Assembly: GCF_001839655.2 (NCBI RefSeq)
Contig: NZ_CP056087.1
Span: forward strand, 310,001 to 374,000
Origin: Pseudomonas argentinensis
Lineage (GTDB): Bacteria > Pseudomonadota > Gammaproteobacteria > Pseudomonadales > Pseudomonadaceae
Reading direction: 5' to 3'
Length of the DNA stretch: 64,000 nt
Part shown: positions 8,660 through 18,583 of the stretch, piece by piece
Layout: every line of letters starts with the position of its first letter
Position numbering within the stretch: the first letter of the stretch is position 1
Program-made: the position numbers and the translations under genes
Notes under the pieces: model-generated
What the model saw: only the letters and a program-made list of their open reading frames with translations
The model's database searches: none
Told to the model about the DNA's origin: nothing

Positions 8660-9848
8660 GACGCAATCCTTCCGAGGCTTGCAGATGAGCCGCCCGCCAG
8701 CCCCCGGCAGCGGCGGCGAGCACGCAGCACAGCAGGGTGGCCGCCGCTGCCAGCAGATAATGGGAGAGCAGCAGTCGGCAAGCATATTCGCCCGGCGCCG
8801 ACTGGAACAACAGGTTCAGCCCGCTGGCGGCCAGGCCATACAGCAGTGCCGAGAGCAGGAGGCTGGCGATGCCGGTATAGAGCGCCTGCAGCACCACGAA
8901 GGCGACCAGCGCCACGGCCGGGAAGCCCAGCAGGCGCAGCACCGCCAGCTCATGACGCTTGCGCGCCACCGCGCCCAGGGTGCCGGCGGCCAGCGCGGCG
9001 AAGGCGCCAGCCAGGGACAGGCAGGCCACCGACCAGAACACCCATGCCAGATTGCGGCTCAGCGCCTGCACCTGGGCGACCGCCTCGGCCTGGGTCGCCA
9101 CCGCCTGGCGCGACTCCTGGAAATACTGGCGCAGGCTTTCCACCCCATCCAGATCCCGAGCGTACAAACGAAAGCTTGGATAGACCCGCTCGCGTTGCGC
9201 CTCGGGCTGCTCGCCGAGCCAGCCGAACGACGGCACGGCCAAGCCATCGCGATAGTCCTCGGCGGCCTCCAGCAGGCTCAGGGACGTGAACAATGCATCC
9301 CGAGAGAACGCCGCTACCGGCAGGACAGCCTGCACCCGCAGCCTGGCCTGGGCCACTTGCGGCTGGCCGGCCACGCTGCGTCCGAAACTGGCCCGCAGCT
9401 CATCGCCTGCCGACAGGCCGAGTTTTTCCGCTGCACTCTGGCTAAGCAGCACGCTACGCGCATCGAAGGGCGCAGGCAGACTACCGAGCAGCGGGTCGCC
9501 CTCGGCGGTCGGCAGCATTTCCACGGTGAGCGTCTGCCCTGGCCCCTGCAACTCGGCGGTCGCGGCAATCTGCCGAGTACGCGGGATCACGAAACCGACA
9601 TCCTCGCGCAAGGCCAGGGCGTCGATGCTTTGCAAATTGAAGCGGGCGCCGCCAAGGGGAATGATCTCGCGCACCGCGGGGTCTCGCTCCAGGCGCTCGG
9701 TCAGGGTGGTGACCACGCCGAACTTGAGACCGAACAGCACCAGCAGGGGTGCGATGACCGCCGCCAGGGCAAGGATCGCGCACCAGGACAGCCGCGCGTC
9801 GCAGCGATAATCCTGCCAGGCCAGGCGGGCGAACAGCGCCAGGCGCAT
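8652..9848 (-). CDS. tagS: TagS, FtsX/MacB-like permease of the T6SS TagST ABC complex
   Basis: TagS is the inner-membrane permease partner of the ATPase TagT and is required for signalling to PpkA rather than for known transport. The 398-residue protein has the FtsX/LolC layout. A first transmembrane helix (about 22-45, ILALAAVIAPLLVLFGL) is followed by a large periplasmic domain (about 50-265). Three further helices sit in the C-terminal third (WVFWSVACLSLAGAFAALAA; FPAVALVAFVVLQALY; LLAAAATLLCCVLAAAAGG). The ATG at 9848 overlaps the tagT stop as TGATG and has a GGAG about eight bases upstream, so I prefer it to the GTG at 9857. Confidence 0.87.
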   Translation of the reverse strand: MRLALFARLAWQDYRCDARLSWCAILALAAVIAPLLVLFGLKFGVVTTLTERLERDPAVREIIPLGGARFNLQSIDALALREDVGFVIPRTRQIAATAELQGPGQTLTVEMLPTAEGDPLLGSLPAPFDARSVLLSQSAAEKLGLSAGDELRASFGRSVAGQPQVAQARLRVQAVLPVAAFSRDALFTSLSLLEAAEDYRDGLAVPSFGWLGEQPEAQRERVYPSFRLYARDLDGVESLRQYFQESRQAVATQAEAVAQVQALSRNLAWVFWSVACLSLAGAFAALAAGTLGAVARKRHELAVLRLLGFPAVALVAFVVLQALYTGIASLLLSALLYGLAASGLNLLFQSAPGEYACRLLLSHYLLAAAATLLCCVLAAAAGGWRAAHLQASEGLRHV

Positions 9849-10564
9849 CAGCCGCACTCCGCCAGGCGCGCGACCACCAGGCCGTCGCCCTGCTGCTCGA
9901 CCCGCAGCTGCATGGAGGTCAGCCCGTAATGCTCAGCCAATGCCTGATCATGGGTGGAGATCAGCAGGCATAGATCACGGGCGGCGGACTGCTCCACCAG
10001 CAACTGCATCACTCGCTCGGCGTTCAGCGGATCGAGGGAAGCGGTCGGCTCGTCGGCAAGCAGGATGGCCGGCCGATGGGCCAACGCCCGGGCGATGCTC
10101 ACCCGCTGGCGCTGGCCGACCGACAGGCGACCCGGCTGGCGGTCGAGCAGCTCGGCGATGCCCAACTGCTCGGCCAGTTGCTCGACGGCGTCGCCCGGCG
10201 GCAGGCCGAGTAGCTCACGGGGCAGCTGGATATTGCCGCGCACGCTCAGAAAGCCCAGCAGCCCGCCGGTCTGCAGCACGTAGCCAAAGGCCCGGGCACG
10301 CAGTGCGGCCAGTTGATCGTGACGGCCCTGGCGCCACAGCTCGGCAAGATCGAGGGATTGCCCACCGTCGTCCCAACGCAGGACGCCGCCCGGGTCGGGC
10401 GACAGCACCAGGGCCAGCAGGTCGAGCAACGTGCTCTTGCCGCTGCCGCTGGCGCCGATCAGGGCGATGCGCCGCCCGGCGCGCAATTGCAGCGCCGGAA
10501 TTTCCAGGCGATAGCGCTGCCCGTCGGCGCCGCGGGTCCTGCTGATCGCCTCGAGGCCGAGCAT
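9848..10564 (-). CDS. tagT: TagT, ABC-transporter ATPase of the T6SS TagST complex
   Basis: This is the ATP-binding partner of TagS, of the LolD/MacB class. The 238-residue protein has Walker A GASGSGKS (37-44), a Q-loop near 98, the signature LSVGQ (147-151), Walker B ILLADEP (167-173) and a closing switch His (STHDQ). All motifs needed for ATP hydrolysis are present. The ATG at 10564 overlaps the ppkA stop as TGATG. The longer frame to 10729 lies entirely inside ppkA and is rejected. The pair TagST plus TagQR forms the sensing arm in front of the kinase. Confidence 0.92.
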   Translation of the reverse strand: MLGLEAISRTRGADGQRYRLEIPALQLRAGRRIALIGASGSGKSTLLDLLALVLSPDPGGVLRWDDGGQSLDLAELWRQGRHDQLAALRARAFGYVLQTGGLLGFLSVRGNIQLPRELLGLPPGDAVEQLAEQLGIAELLDRQPGRLSVGQRQRVSIARALAHRPAILLADEPTASLDPLNAERVMQLLVEQSAARDLCLLISTHDQALAEHYGLTSMQLRVEQQGDGLVVARLAECG

Positions 10565-13500
10565 CAGGGCAACGTCGACAAGGGCACGCGATACAGCGCG
10601 TCGCCGGGGGCGGCATCGCCGAAGCGAACCCAACTGGCCGTGTCGTTGTGGAAGGTTTCGTAGAGGCGGATCTTGGAATCCAGCTCGTCGATGAAATCTT
10701 CCTGCTCGGCGACGCTGAGCGACAGCCACAGGTCCTGGCTCATGTTCAGCACCTTGCTGCGGTACGGCAGGCCGTCCAGGTACTCGCCGAGCACGCCGCT
10801 CTGCGCCAGGTTGCCGCCCTTGACCAGGGCCGAGGGGTCGCGGCTCATGTGCGCGCTGGCGCTGGCGATTTCCTGGAAGAAGTCCTTGGGCGAGCTCTGG
10901 GTGCGCCGCGCCGCATCGACCACCATGCGTAGCGACTGCTGCAGGTCGTTGAGCTGCAGCTTGGTGAGCAGCACGCAGACCTGGAAGGCCGGCAGCGCCG
11001 GGTCGGTAATGTCTCGGTCGCTGGTCCAGGCGGTGACCACCTGGGGCGCACGGGCCTGGCTCTGGTGGCCGAGAAAATCCATGTGCATGGCGTAACCGAC
11101 CGCCGCGGACTTGTCGGCGATGCTCGCGCCGCCCTTGGGTTCGGGCAGGCTGCTGTCGGTACGCACCTGGTGCACCAGGTCGGCGAAGCTCGTGCCGATC
11201 TGCGCCACGCTCTGCCCGAAGGCATTCACATCGCCGCCGGCCACCGGCACGTACAGGTCGCCGATGCGCGGGTTGGGGTCGGCGGTCAGGCTGCGGTACT
11301 GCTGCTCGGCGAAGCCATGGTTGCGCTTGCCGGCCGGGGTCTTCAGGTGCAGGGCGTAGATCTTGATCTGCTTGCGCAGGGCGGCCTCGCGCACTTCGGC
11401 CTCGTTCATCTGGGTCAGGCCCAGTGGGTCGCTCTTGCGCAGGGCGCCGGCATCGCTGACCAGCAGAATCAGGCGGCCGCCGTAGCCGTTCCAGTCCATG
11501 CCGTCGACCGCCTGCATGACACCGGCAAAGGCGTCTTCGGCGAAGTCGTGGCTGGACACGTCGGTGGCCTTGATCTGCTGCGCCAGTTGCAGGAAGCGCT
11601 CGGGGTCGCGGCCCTGTTCCAGGCTCACCAGGGTCTTGGCGGTATATTCCAGGCCCGGGGTCTTGCTGGTGTTGCTGCGGAAGCCGACCATGCCGAAGCT
11701 GACGCTGTCCAGGTCGCCGCGCTTGGCGATCTGCCCCTGCAGCTCGTGCACCACGTCGCGCACGCGATCGATATAGGGCTGCATCGATACGGAGGTGTCG
11801 ACCACCAGCACGATGGCCGTCCTGAAGCCTTCCGGCATCGCCGCAGGCGTGCTCTCGGCCCCGGCTTGCGGGGCACTGCCCGGATCGATGGAGGCGACGT
11901 TGAGCAGCTGCAGCGGCTGGCCGTTGGCGTCGAAGGTTTCCTCGGAGTCGAAGATCGGCAGCAGGTAGAACTGATCCTGGGGCACCGCGCTGCCGCCCGG
12001 CTCGACCGCCACCACGTTGTGGCCGGTGCCCTTGAGGGCCTCGCGCAAGGCCTCACGAGCCCGGGCTGGCTCGGCCAGCAACTGCTCCAGGGCCGAGGCG
12101 TCACGCACGAACATCACCGGCGCACGACCGGAACGCTCGGTGAACTTGAGCACCAGGCTCTGCTTCCAGTCGCTCACCGCATTGGCCGGCAGCCAGCCAT
12201 CACGGCGGCCATCGGTGGACGCGCCGATCTGCAGCCAGGGCTGACCGTCGATGTCCTGGCGGGCGTAGACGTAGAACACCGAGAACGCCGGCATGTCCTT
12301 GCCGCCGCTGCCGCCGGCTTCATCGGCCAGCTTGGCGCCCGGCTTGCTCAGCACGCGCTGGAACAGGGTCTTCTTGCCGGGCATCAGCAGCGGGCGATCA
12401 CCGCCGTCGCTGTCGGCCAGCGCAGAGATCGGCCCGGCCTCGCCGCTGGGCTGGGCCAGTGCCTGGGACTGAGCCTGCGTCTGGCTCTGGGCCGGCTGAC
12501 CGGTCAGCGGCGGCGAAGCGGGCTCTGTTGCTTCCGAGCCGAACAGCCAGTAGCCGCAACCGGCCAGCAACAACACGCCCGCCAGCGAAACGCCGAGAAT
12601 CAGCGGTTTCCTGCTGGCGCCGGCATTGCCCTGGCGTACCGAAGACGCCAGCGGCGACGGCTGCGGTCGCGGCGCTGCCGTGGGCTCGGCAGGTGCGTGG
12701 GTGGGAATCTCCACCGATACCGGCGCCAGCGGCGGTACGCTGGTGTCGTTCGCTTTGTCAGCGCTCGGCAGCACCAGCGGCTGGAACAGGGTGGCATCGT
12801 CGGCCGGGACCTGCAGACGATCCAGGGCGGCGATCAGCTCGGCGGCACCGGCGAAGCGTGCGCTGGGATCCTTGGCCAGCAGGCGCTCGAGAATCGGCTG
12901 GTAACGGCCATGCACCATGGGCAGTGCCGGCAGCGGCTCGGTCAGGTGCGCCAGCGCCGTGGACAGCGAATCGCTACCGGTATAGGGCAGCTTGCCGGTA
13001 AGGATTTCATAGAGCACCACACCCAGGGCGTAGAGGTCGGCGCGACCATCGATGTCCAGGCCGCGGGCCTGCTCGGGGCTCATGTAGCTCGGCGTGCCGA
13101 CGGCGAAGCCGGCCTGGGTGAACTGGGTGCGATCATCCAGCGCCTTGGCGATGCCGAAGTCGCTGAGCACCGCGGTGCCGTCGGCGCGGAACAGGATGTT
13201 GGCGGGTTTGACGTCGCGGTGCACCATGCCCTGGGCGTGTGCATAACCCAGGGCCGAGGCGATCTGGCGGATCCACAGCAGCCCCTGGTCGATGCCCAGG
13301 CCCGCGGCGATGCGTTCCTTGAGCGTGCCGTTGGGCAGGTACTCCATGGCCATGTAGTAGAGGCTGCCGACATTGCCGATATCGTGGATGGTCACGGTAT
13401 TGGGGTGCGACAGCCGCGCCAGGGTCTTGCCCTCGCGCAGGAAGCGTTCGCAGAAGGTCGGGTCGGCGGCCAGGGAGGCGGCCATCACCTTGAGCGCCAC

Positions 13501-13599
13501 CTTGCGGTCGAGGGAACGCTGGGTCGCCAGGTAGACCACGGCCATCGCGCCATCGCCCAGCTCGCGTTCGATGTCGTAACCCGGTATTTGCATGTCCAT
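10564..13599 (-). CDS. ppkA: PpkA, membrane Ser/Thr protein kinase that switches on the T6SS
   Basis: PpkA phosphorylates Fha1 and so triggers apparatus assembly. The 1011-residue protein has an N-terminal Hanks-type kinase domain (about 8-265). Its elements are a glycine-rich loop GDGAMAVVY (16-24), Lys37, the catalytic HRDVKPAN (Asp129), DFG at 147-149 and GTPSYMSPEQ. A Pro/Ala/Thr-rich stretch leads to one transmembrane helix at about 332-355. The periplasmic part holds an SH3-like region and then a von Willebrand A domain with the MIDAS motif DTSVSM, likely the TagR-facing sensor. A GC-rich hairpin lies in the 84-base gap after pppA. The start could be the ATG at 13599 or the one two codons later. 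Confidence 0.95.
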   Translation of the reverse strand: MDMQIPGYDIERELGDGAMAVVYLATQRSLDRKVALKVMAASLAADPTFCERFLREGKTLARLSHPNTVTIHDIGNVGSLYYMAMEYLPNGTLKERIAAGLGIDQGLLWIRQIASALGYAHAQGMVHRDVKPANILFRADGTAVLSDFGIAKALDDRTQFTQAGFAVGTPSYMSPEQARGLDIDGRADLYALGVVLYEILTGKLPYTGSDSLSTALAHLTEPLPALPMVHGRYQPILERLLAKDPSARFAGAAELIAALDRLQVPADDATLFQPLVLPSADKANDTSVPPLAPVSVEIPTHAPAEPTAAPRPQPSPLASSVRQGNAGASRKPLILGVSLAGVLLLAGCGYWLFGSEATEPASPPLTGQPAQSQTQAQSQALAQPSGEAGPISALADSDGGDRPLLMPGKKTLFQRVLSKPGAKLADEAGGSGGKDMPAFSVFYVYARQDIDGQPWLQIGASTDGRRDGWLPANAVSDWKQSLVLKFTERSGRAPVMFVRDASALEQLLAEPARAREALREALKGTGHNVVAVEPGGSAVPQDQFYLLPIFDSEETFDANGQPLQLLNVASIDPGSAPQAGAESTPAAMPEGFRTAIVLVVDTSVSMQPYIDRVRDVVHELQGQIAKRGDLDSVSFGMVGFRSNTSKTPGLEYTAKTLVSLEQGRDPERFLQLAQQIKATDVSSHDFAEDAFAGVMQAVDGMDWNGYGGRLILLVSDAGALRKSDPLGLTQMNEAEVREAALRKQIKIYALHLKTPAGKRNHGFAEQQYRSLTADPNPRIGDLYVPVAGGDVNAFGQSVAQIGTSFADLVHQVRTDSSLPEPKGGASIADKSAAVGYAMHMDFLGHQSQARAPQVVTAWTSDRDITDPALPAFQVCVLLTKLQLNDLQQSLRMVVDAARRTQSSPKDFFQEIASASAHMSRDPSALVKGGNLAQSGVLGEYLDGLPYRSKVLNMSQDLWLSLSVAEQEDFIDELDSKIRLYETFHNDTASWVRFGDAAPGDALYRVPLSTLP

Positions 13600-13622
13600 G
13601 CTATCTGGTCTTCCGAGGCCAC

Positions 13623-13637
13623 CCCGGGAGCCCCGGG
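13623..13637 (-). repeat. GC-rich hairpin between pppA and ppkA
   Basis: Two CCCGGG blocks around an AGC spacer form a tight six-base-pair stem in the only sizeable gap of the tssM-to-tagT run. There is no T-run, so it is more likely an mRNA stability or attenuation element than a full terminator. Confidence 0.4.
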
Positions 13638-13683
13638 TGTGGCGGATGTCTTGGATGGTGAGTGGAGCAGAGGCCGTGGCGGC

Positions 13684-14412
13684 CTAGCCGGCCTTGATCA
13701 CCACGGCGGTAATATTATCCGGCGCGCCCCGGGTCAAGCCAAGGTGCACCAGGCTGCGCACCACCTGGTAGGGGTCTTCGTGGCCCAGCACTTCACGCAG
13801 TTCGTGATCCTCGACCGTCTTGTTCAGGCCGTCGCTGCACAGCAGGAAGGTGTCGCCGGGGCGCACCTCCAGGGTCGCCGTTTCCAGCTCCAGCTCATCC
13901 TGCACGCCCAGCGCACGGGTGACGATATTGCCCATGGGGTGGCTGCGCGCGGCTTCGTCGTCGAGCAGGCCGCTGTCCACCAGCTCCTGCACGTAGCTGT
14001 GATCGCGGCTGATGGGCTGCAGGTCGCCATTGCGCAGCCGGTACAGGCGGCTGTCACCGGCCCACAGGCAGAGCGCTTCGGCGCCCCGCGCGGCGAGTAC
14101 CACCACGGTGCTGCCCATGGTCGCGCCACCGCGCTTCTCGGCTTCGACGCGCACCTGCCCGTTGACCTGATCCAGAGTGTCGATGATCGCCCCGCGGTAG
14201 GTGTCGAGCACCGCGCTGGGCGGCAAGGCCCGCAGGCTGTCGATGATCAGGCTGCTGACGAAGTCGCCACTGGCATGCCCGCCCATTCCGTCCGCCACGG
14301 CCCACAGACCGTTGTCCGGGGCGTCCAGGCAGGCGTCCTCGTTGATCTTGCGCACCATGCCGACATGGGTATGCCCGGCCGACCGGTAGCGCGTCACGCT
14401 CGACGGGCTCAT
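13684..14412 (-). CDS. pppA: PppA, PP2C-type phosphatase opposing PpkA
   Basis: PppA dephosphorylates Fha1 and resets the T6SS, which allows repeated firing at new sites. The 242-residue protein is a minimal PP2C domain with all metal-binding motifs: GMVRKINEDA near the start, VADGMGGHASGD (about 39-50), CSDGL in the third quarter and PDNITAVV near the end. It has no membrane segment or extra domain. Its ATG overlaps the tagF stop as ATGA, so translation is coupled to tagF. An 84-base gap with a strong hairpin separates it from ppkA. Confidence 0.95.
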   Translation of the reverse strand: MSPSSVTRYRSAGHTHVGMVRKINEDACLDAPDNGLWAVADGMGGHASGDFVSSLIIDSLRALPPSAVLDTYRGAIIDTLDQVNGQVRVEAEKRGGATMGSTVVVLAARGAEALCLWAGDSRLYRLRNGDLQPISRDHSYVQELVDSGLLDDEAARSHPMGNIVTRALGVQDELELETATLEVRPGDTFLLCSDGLNKTVEDHELREVLGHEDPYQVVRSLVHLGLTRGAPDNITAVVIKAG

Positions 14413-15068
14413 GGCTGGTCTCCCGCAGACTCGCTGAGCAGGCGGCAGAAGGCCTCAGCCGGTGGCAACCCAGTGAAGCGGACCAGCCCGGGCGATACGC
14501 GCTCGGAGCCATTGCCCCACCACAGGCTGGCGCCATTCCAGGCCTGCTGCATCAGGGCCAGGCCGCGGCCCTGGGGGTTTTCCACAGACCATATAGCGGC
14601 GCCGCTGGCGTCCTGGCGCTGTTCACTGCAGGCGGCCAGCATCGGGCTGCCCAGTGCCTCGACGCCGCGCTCGAAGGCCTCGGCATCGGCACCCTCCTCC
14701 AGCGTCGACAGCAGCAGCCCTTCGGCGCGCTCGAACCAGTCGTCAACGCCGCTGACCAGTTGGCCGAGATCGGCATCGGCCGGCAACGGCAGGGCGATGG
14801 TCAGCGGAAAATAGCGTCCCACCCGGTCGACGCTGGGCATCATTACCCCGCACACCGGCTCTGCACCGAGCAGGCCGGGCGCCACGGCGAAACGCCACAG
14901 CGGGCTGACCAGGTAGGCGTCCAGCCAGGCCTCGCCGAGGGTCTGCCGGCTGGCCGCCAAACCCGCCGCCAGCCAGGTATCCCAGGCCTCGATGAACGCC
15001 GGGCTCAAACCGCGATGAATGAAATCTCCCCGTACGGCCAGCTTGCCGTAGAAACCTGGTGTACTCAC
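14409..15068 (-). CDS. tagF: TagF, T6SS post-translational repressor family protein
   Basis: TagF holds the T6SS off independently of the kinase pathway in P. aeruginosa, by binding Fha. The 219-residue protein has the family opening S-T-P-G-F-Y-G-K-L-A-V-R-G-D-F and a central D-R-V-G-R-Y-F-P-L region. It is a stand-alone TagF, not fused to PppA as in some species. The start is a GTG at 15068 that overlaps the tssM stop (GTGA). Its stop overlaps the pppA start, so tssM, tagF and pppA form a chained translational unit. No membrane segment is seen. Confidence 0.92.
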   Translation of the reverse strand: MSTPGFYGKLAVRGDFIHRGLSPAFIEAWDTWLAAGLAASRQTLGEAWLDAYLVSPLWRFAVAPGLLGAEPVCGVMMPSVDRVGRYFPLTIALPLPADADLGQLVSGVDDWFERAEGLLLSTLEEGADAEAFERGVEALGSPMLAACSEQRQDASGAAIWSVENPQGRGLALMQQAWNGASLWWGNGSERVSPGLVRFTGLPPAEAFCRLLSESAGDQP

Positions 15069-18000
15069 AAACGCTCCGGCAGGCTGAAACCGCTCACCAC
15101 CTGGCGGCGGAATGGATTGAACGCGCTGCTGGCGCGCAGCTCGCTGGAAATGCTGGCGTTGTCCACCCGCATGCGCAGGGTGAAGCGATCCGGTGAATTA
15201 CCCTGGGCCAGGTCCGACTGATCGAGCAGGCGGAACCAGGCCCACGGCCCTTCCAGGGTGATGCCGGAGCGACCGGTGACCGCCGCCGGCGAAATGTTCA
15301 GGCGCACCACGCCCGTGCCGTTGGCGCTCGGCCACTGCATGGCCACCGGGCGCGCCGGGCCATGGTCGTAAGTGAACTGCTGGCCATCGAGGTCGAGCTG
15401 GAACTGCTCGATGCTGGCATCCATGGCCACCGGGCGCAGTTCGAAGCGCACCATCGGCTGGGTGCCGCCGGAGCGGAAGAAGGCTTCGCGAATACTCGCC
15501 GCACGCTGGAAGGTCTGCAGCACGCCGCTGCCGATACCGAGCTTTTGCGCAGCGCCCGGCTGCCAGCGCCAGGTACTGGCCGAGGTGTCCACATAAGGCT
15601 GCAGGTAGCGGCGGAAATAGCTGTCGAGCACCCCGCCCTGGCCGAAGAAATGGCCGAAGTCGTCCAGGGTCGCGTCGCGGCTGCTGCCGCGATCCAGCGG
15701 ATAACGCCCGGCCAGGGACTGGCGGTAGACGCTGACCACTTCGCTCATCCAGGCAGCGTTCAGCTGGTTGCGGATGCCGCCCATCATGGTGCCGGTGGTC
15801 GAACTGACCACCGACTTCAAAAAGCCCTGCACCACCGGCGGCTGGCGCTCGGCGCTCAGGCGCACCTGGTCGGCGGCGGCAGTGGTCTGGTTGCGCGACT
15901 CGCCCAGCAATGCTTCGCCACTGGCGCCGCTCATGGCACTGACCTGCACGTACAGCGCGTTGAGGTCCTGCAGCAGCGCGTCGATGGCCGGCGGCTGGCC
16001 TTCGGCATCCTCGACCAGGCTGTTGAGCTCGGCGAAGTGGGCGGTGATCGGGTCCATCTCGGTGGCCAGCACCTGGGCTGCGCCCTCTTCCGACTGGCCG
16101 ACCAGCGAGCCGAGCTGCTGCTTGAGACGGTCGACGGTATCGCCGCCGCGCTCCTTGAGCTTCTCGGCCACCAGCCGCTCCTCCTTCTGCAGGTCGGTTT
16201 CCTTGGCCACCGCCTGCAGGAGCTTCTTCAGCGGCGAGGTGGGGCCCGACAGCACGCGCAGCACGTCGGCGGCCTGGGCCACGCTGGTCACCGGCACGAA
16301 GTCGAGGTCGGCGAGCAGCGCATCCCACTGGCGCATGTAGTCCTGAACGTAGAGGCGCCGTACCTCCAGGGCCAGGGCAGCGGCGTCCTGACCATCGTCC
16401 AGGCTGCGGCCCAGCACCCACTGCTCCTCGGCCAGCGTGCCGGCCTGGCTGACGCTGCCGACCAGGAACGCTTCGCGATAACCGCGCTGGGTGTAGAAGC
16501 CGCTGAGCGGCTCGTTCAGGGGCTTGCCGCTCTTGCGGGTGAACACCAGCGCGGCGTCGCGCCCGGCAGCTTCGCTGACGCGAAAGTCGGGAATGCCGTC
16601 CGGCAGTTTCTGACGCTTGACCCGGTCGTAGGCGCGCTGGGCGACGGACAGGCGCTGCAGCTGGCGGCGCACGTCCTCGATCAGGTGCTCATCGAGGCGC
16701 ACCACCGGCGGCTGGCGGTCGTACAGCGCCGCCAGGTGCGCGTTGAGCGCTTCGCGCTGCTCGGGCAGCAGGTCGCGGGGCAGGCTGCGGTCCCAGTCCA
16801 GGGCAATCCAGGCCTTGATGAAATCGGCGTCGTAGCGCTCGGCTTCGCCCAGCATCAGATAGGCCTTGAGGCCCTCGTAGAGGAAGTCCGAATGGCCGCC
16901 GCCACGCAGCTGTTCTTCCAGGCGCGCCAGCACCCGTGGCGCCATGACCGCGATCAGCAGCTTGCGATAGACGCTGGAGGCTTCGCTGTCGAGCATATCG
17001 CCCTGGTACAGGCCGAAGCCCTCGGCCCAGCCTGGCGCATCGCCACTGACATTGCGGATGGCGTTGAGCAGCGGCTGCACCGCCAGCACCTCGCGCTGCG
17101 CCGGGCTGAGCGCCTGCAGCTCGCCACGCAGCGGCTGCACACGGGCATCCACGGCGGCGATATAGGCCTGGTTGGCGCGGAAGCTGGCGAACCAGACGGC
17201 GGCGGTGCCAAGCACCAGCACCACGGTCGCGGCGATCACCCCGCGGGCCAGCCAGCGCTTCTGCCGCTCGACCTTGGGGTTGGCGCCGACCAGGCCGCGC
17301 TCGCCGAATACCACGTCACGCAGCAGCTGCTCGATGAAGTAACTGCGCCCGGTGCCGGTCTGGCGGGCCAGGTGCTGGCGGTCCAGGCTCATGCTCTGGG
17401 CCATGGCGCCGATCAGCCGGTCGATCGGGCTGCCTTCCTGGGTGCCGCTGGTCAGGTAAACACCGCGCAGCAACACCCGTTCCTCGTAGGGGTTGGGCTT
17501 GAACACGCCATCGAGAAAGCTCGCCAGCGCTTCGCGCAGCGCCGCGAACTGCTGGGGGAAGCCGTAGATCAGGTCACGGCGCGCCGGGTCGCGCTCCTGC
17601 TGCAGGCGCTCGACCAGGCGCTCGTTGAGGCGTGCTTCCAGGGCGTCGAACTCGCTGCGAAACACCTGCAGCGGGCCCTCGGCGCTCTTGCCGTCATCCA
17701 GGGTGAAGGTCATGCCCCAGACCTGGGCGCGCTCCTCCTTGCTCAGGCCCTCGAAGAACTCCATGAAACCGGGCACCAGGTCCAGCTTGGTGAGCATCAC
17801 ATAGACCGGGAAACGCACGCCGAGTTGGGTGTACAGCTCCTGCACCCGGGAGCGGATGGCCACCGCATGGGCCGCCCGCTCGCTGTCACTGCCGAGCAGC
17901 AGGTCGGACAGGCTGATGGCCACGAACGCGCCATCGATGGGCCGGCGCGAGCGCTGCTTCTTCAGCAGGCCCAGGAAGCCCAGCCAGGCGGCCTTGTCGA

Positions 18001-18583
18001 CCGCCGCGTGGCTGTCCTGGGTGGTGTAGCGGCCGGCGGTGTCGAGCAGCACCGCTTCGTCAGCGAACCACCAGTCGCAGTTGCGGGTGCCGCCCACGCC
18101 GCGCACGGCGCCGGCGCCCATCTGCTCGGCAAGCGGGAAACGCAGCCCGGAGTTGGCCAGCGCGGTGGTCTTGCCGGAGCCGGGCGGGCCGATGATCACG
18201 TACCAGGGCAGCTCGTAGAGATTGCGCCGCTCACCGCCGCCCAGTTTGGCGCGCTTGAGCAGGTTAAGCGCTTCGTCCATGCGCTGGCGCAGGGTGGCCA
18301 GCTCTTCGGCGGTGGCCACGCTGGTGGGATCCGGCGCGACCTCGACCAGCCCCTGCATGACCTTGGCCGCATTGCGCCGCGCCTGGAGGATGCGCATTAC
18401 CCGCCAGGCCGCCCATGCGGCGAACAGCAGGATGATCAGCGTCCAGCGCGCCGTAGTGCTCGCCAGTGGCTCGAAACCGCCGATGGCGATCAGCGGGCCG
18501 ATGAACCAGATCACCAGTGCCAGCGCGATCAGGCCCAGCACCGGCATGACCCAACGGGCCATGAAACCGAACAACGCCTTCAC
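15065..18583 (-). CDS. tssM: TssM (IcmF-like), inner-membrane core of the T6SS
   Basis: TssM spans the inner membrane, binds TssL in the cytoplasm and TssJ in the periplasm, and forms the trans-envelope complex. The 1172-residue protein has two N-terminal helices (about 12-36 and 46-62). A cytoplasmic NTPase-like domain with intact Walker A GPPGSGKT (132-139) follows, with a third helix near 450 (GVIAATVVLVLGTAAVWFA). A long periplasmic region ends in the TssJ-binding C-terminal domain. The length is normal for TssM. The start is GTG at 18583, overlapping the tssL stop as GTGA. Walker A is present, though it is dispensable in some systems. Confidence 0.95.
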   Translation of the reverse strand: MKALFGFMARWVMPVLGLIALALVIWFIGPLIAIGGFEPLASTTARWTLIILLFAAWAAWRVMRILQARRNAAKVMQGLVEVAPDPTSVATAEELATLRQRMDEALNLLKRAKLGGGERRNLYELPWYVIIGPPGSGKTTALANSGLRFPLAEQMGAGAVRGVGGTRNCDWWFADEAVLLDTAGRYTTQDSHAAVDKAAWLGFLGLLKKQRSRRPIDGAFVAISLSDLLLGSDSERAAHAVAIRSRVQELYTQLGVRFPVYVMLTKLDLVPGFMEFFEGLSKEERAQVWGMTFTLDDGKSAEGPLQVFRSEFDALEARLNERLVERLQQERDPARRDLIYGFPQQFAALREALASFLDGVFKPNPYEERVLLRGVYLTSGTQEGSPIDRLIGAMAQSMSLDRQHLARQTGTGRSYFIEQLLRDVVFGERGLVGANPKVERQKRWLARGVIAATVVLVLGTAAVWFASFRANQAYIAAVDARVQPLRGELQALSPAQREVLAVQPLLNAIRNVSGDAPGWAEGFGLYQGDMLDSEASSVYRKLLIAVMAPRVLARLEEQLRGGGHSDFLYEGLKAYLMLGEAERYDADFIKAWIALDWDRSLPRDLLPEQREALNAHLAALYDRQPPVVRLDEHLIEDVRRQLQRLSVAQRAYDRVKRQKLPDGIPDFRVSEAAGRDAALVFTRKSGKPLNEPLSGFYTQRGYREAFLVGSVSQAGTLAEEQWVLGRSLDDGQDAAALALEVRRLYVQDYMRQWDALLADLDFVPVTSVAQAADVLRVLSGPTSPLKKLLQAVAKETDLQKEERLVAEKLKERGGDTVDRLKQQLGSLVGQSEEGAAQVLATEMDPITAHFAELNSLVEDAEGQPPAIDALLQDLNALYVQVSAMSGASGEALLGESRNQTTAAADQVRLSAERQPPVVQGFLKSVVSSTTGTMMGGIRNQLNAAWMSEVVSVYRQSLAGRYPLDRGSSRDATLDDFGHFFGQGGVLDSYFRRYLQPYVDTSASTWRWQPGAAQKLGIGSGVLQTFQRAASIREAFFRSGGTQPMVRFELRPVAMDASIEQFQLDLDGQQFTYDHGPARPVAMQWPSANGTGVVRLNISPAAVTGRSGITLEGPWAWFRLLDQSDLAQGNSPDRFTLRMRVDNASISSELRASSAFNPFRRQVVSGFSLPERL

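Noticed and set aside
11065..14814. A 1249-codon plus-strand open frame opposite ppkA, pppA and tagF.
   Set aside because: It is antisense to well-supported genes; high GC and codon bias keep the opposite frame open. No domain is recognisable and composition is His/Gln/Ala-rich.
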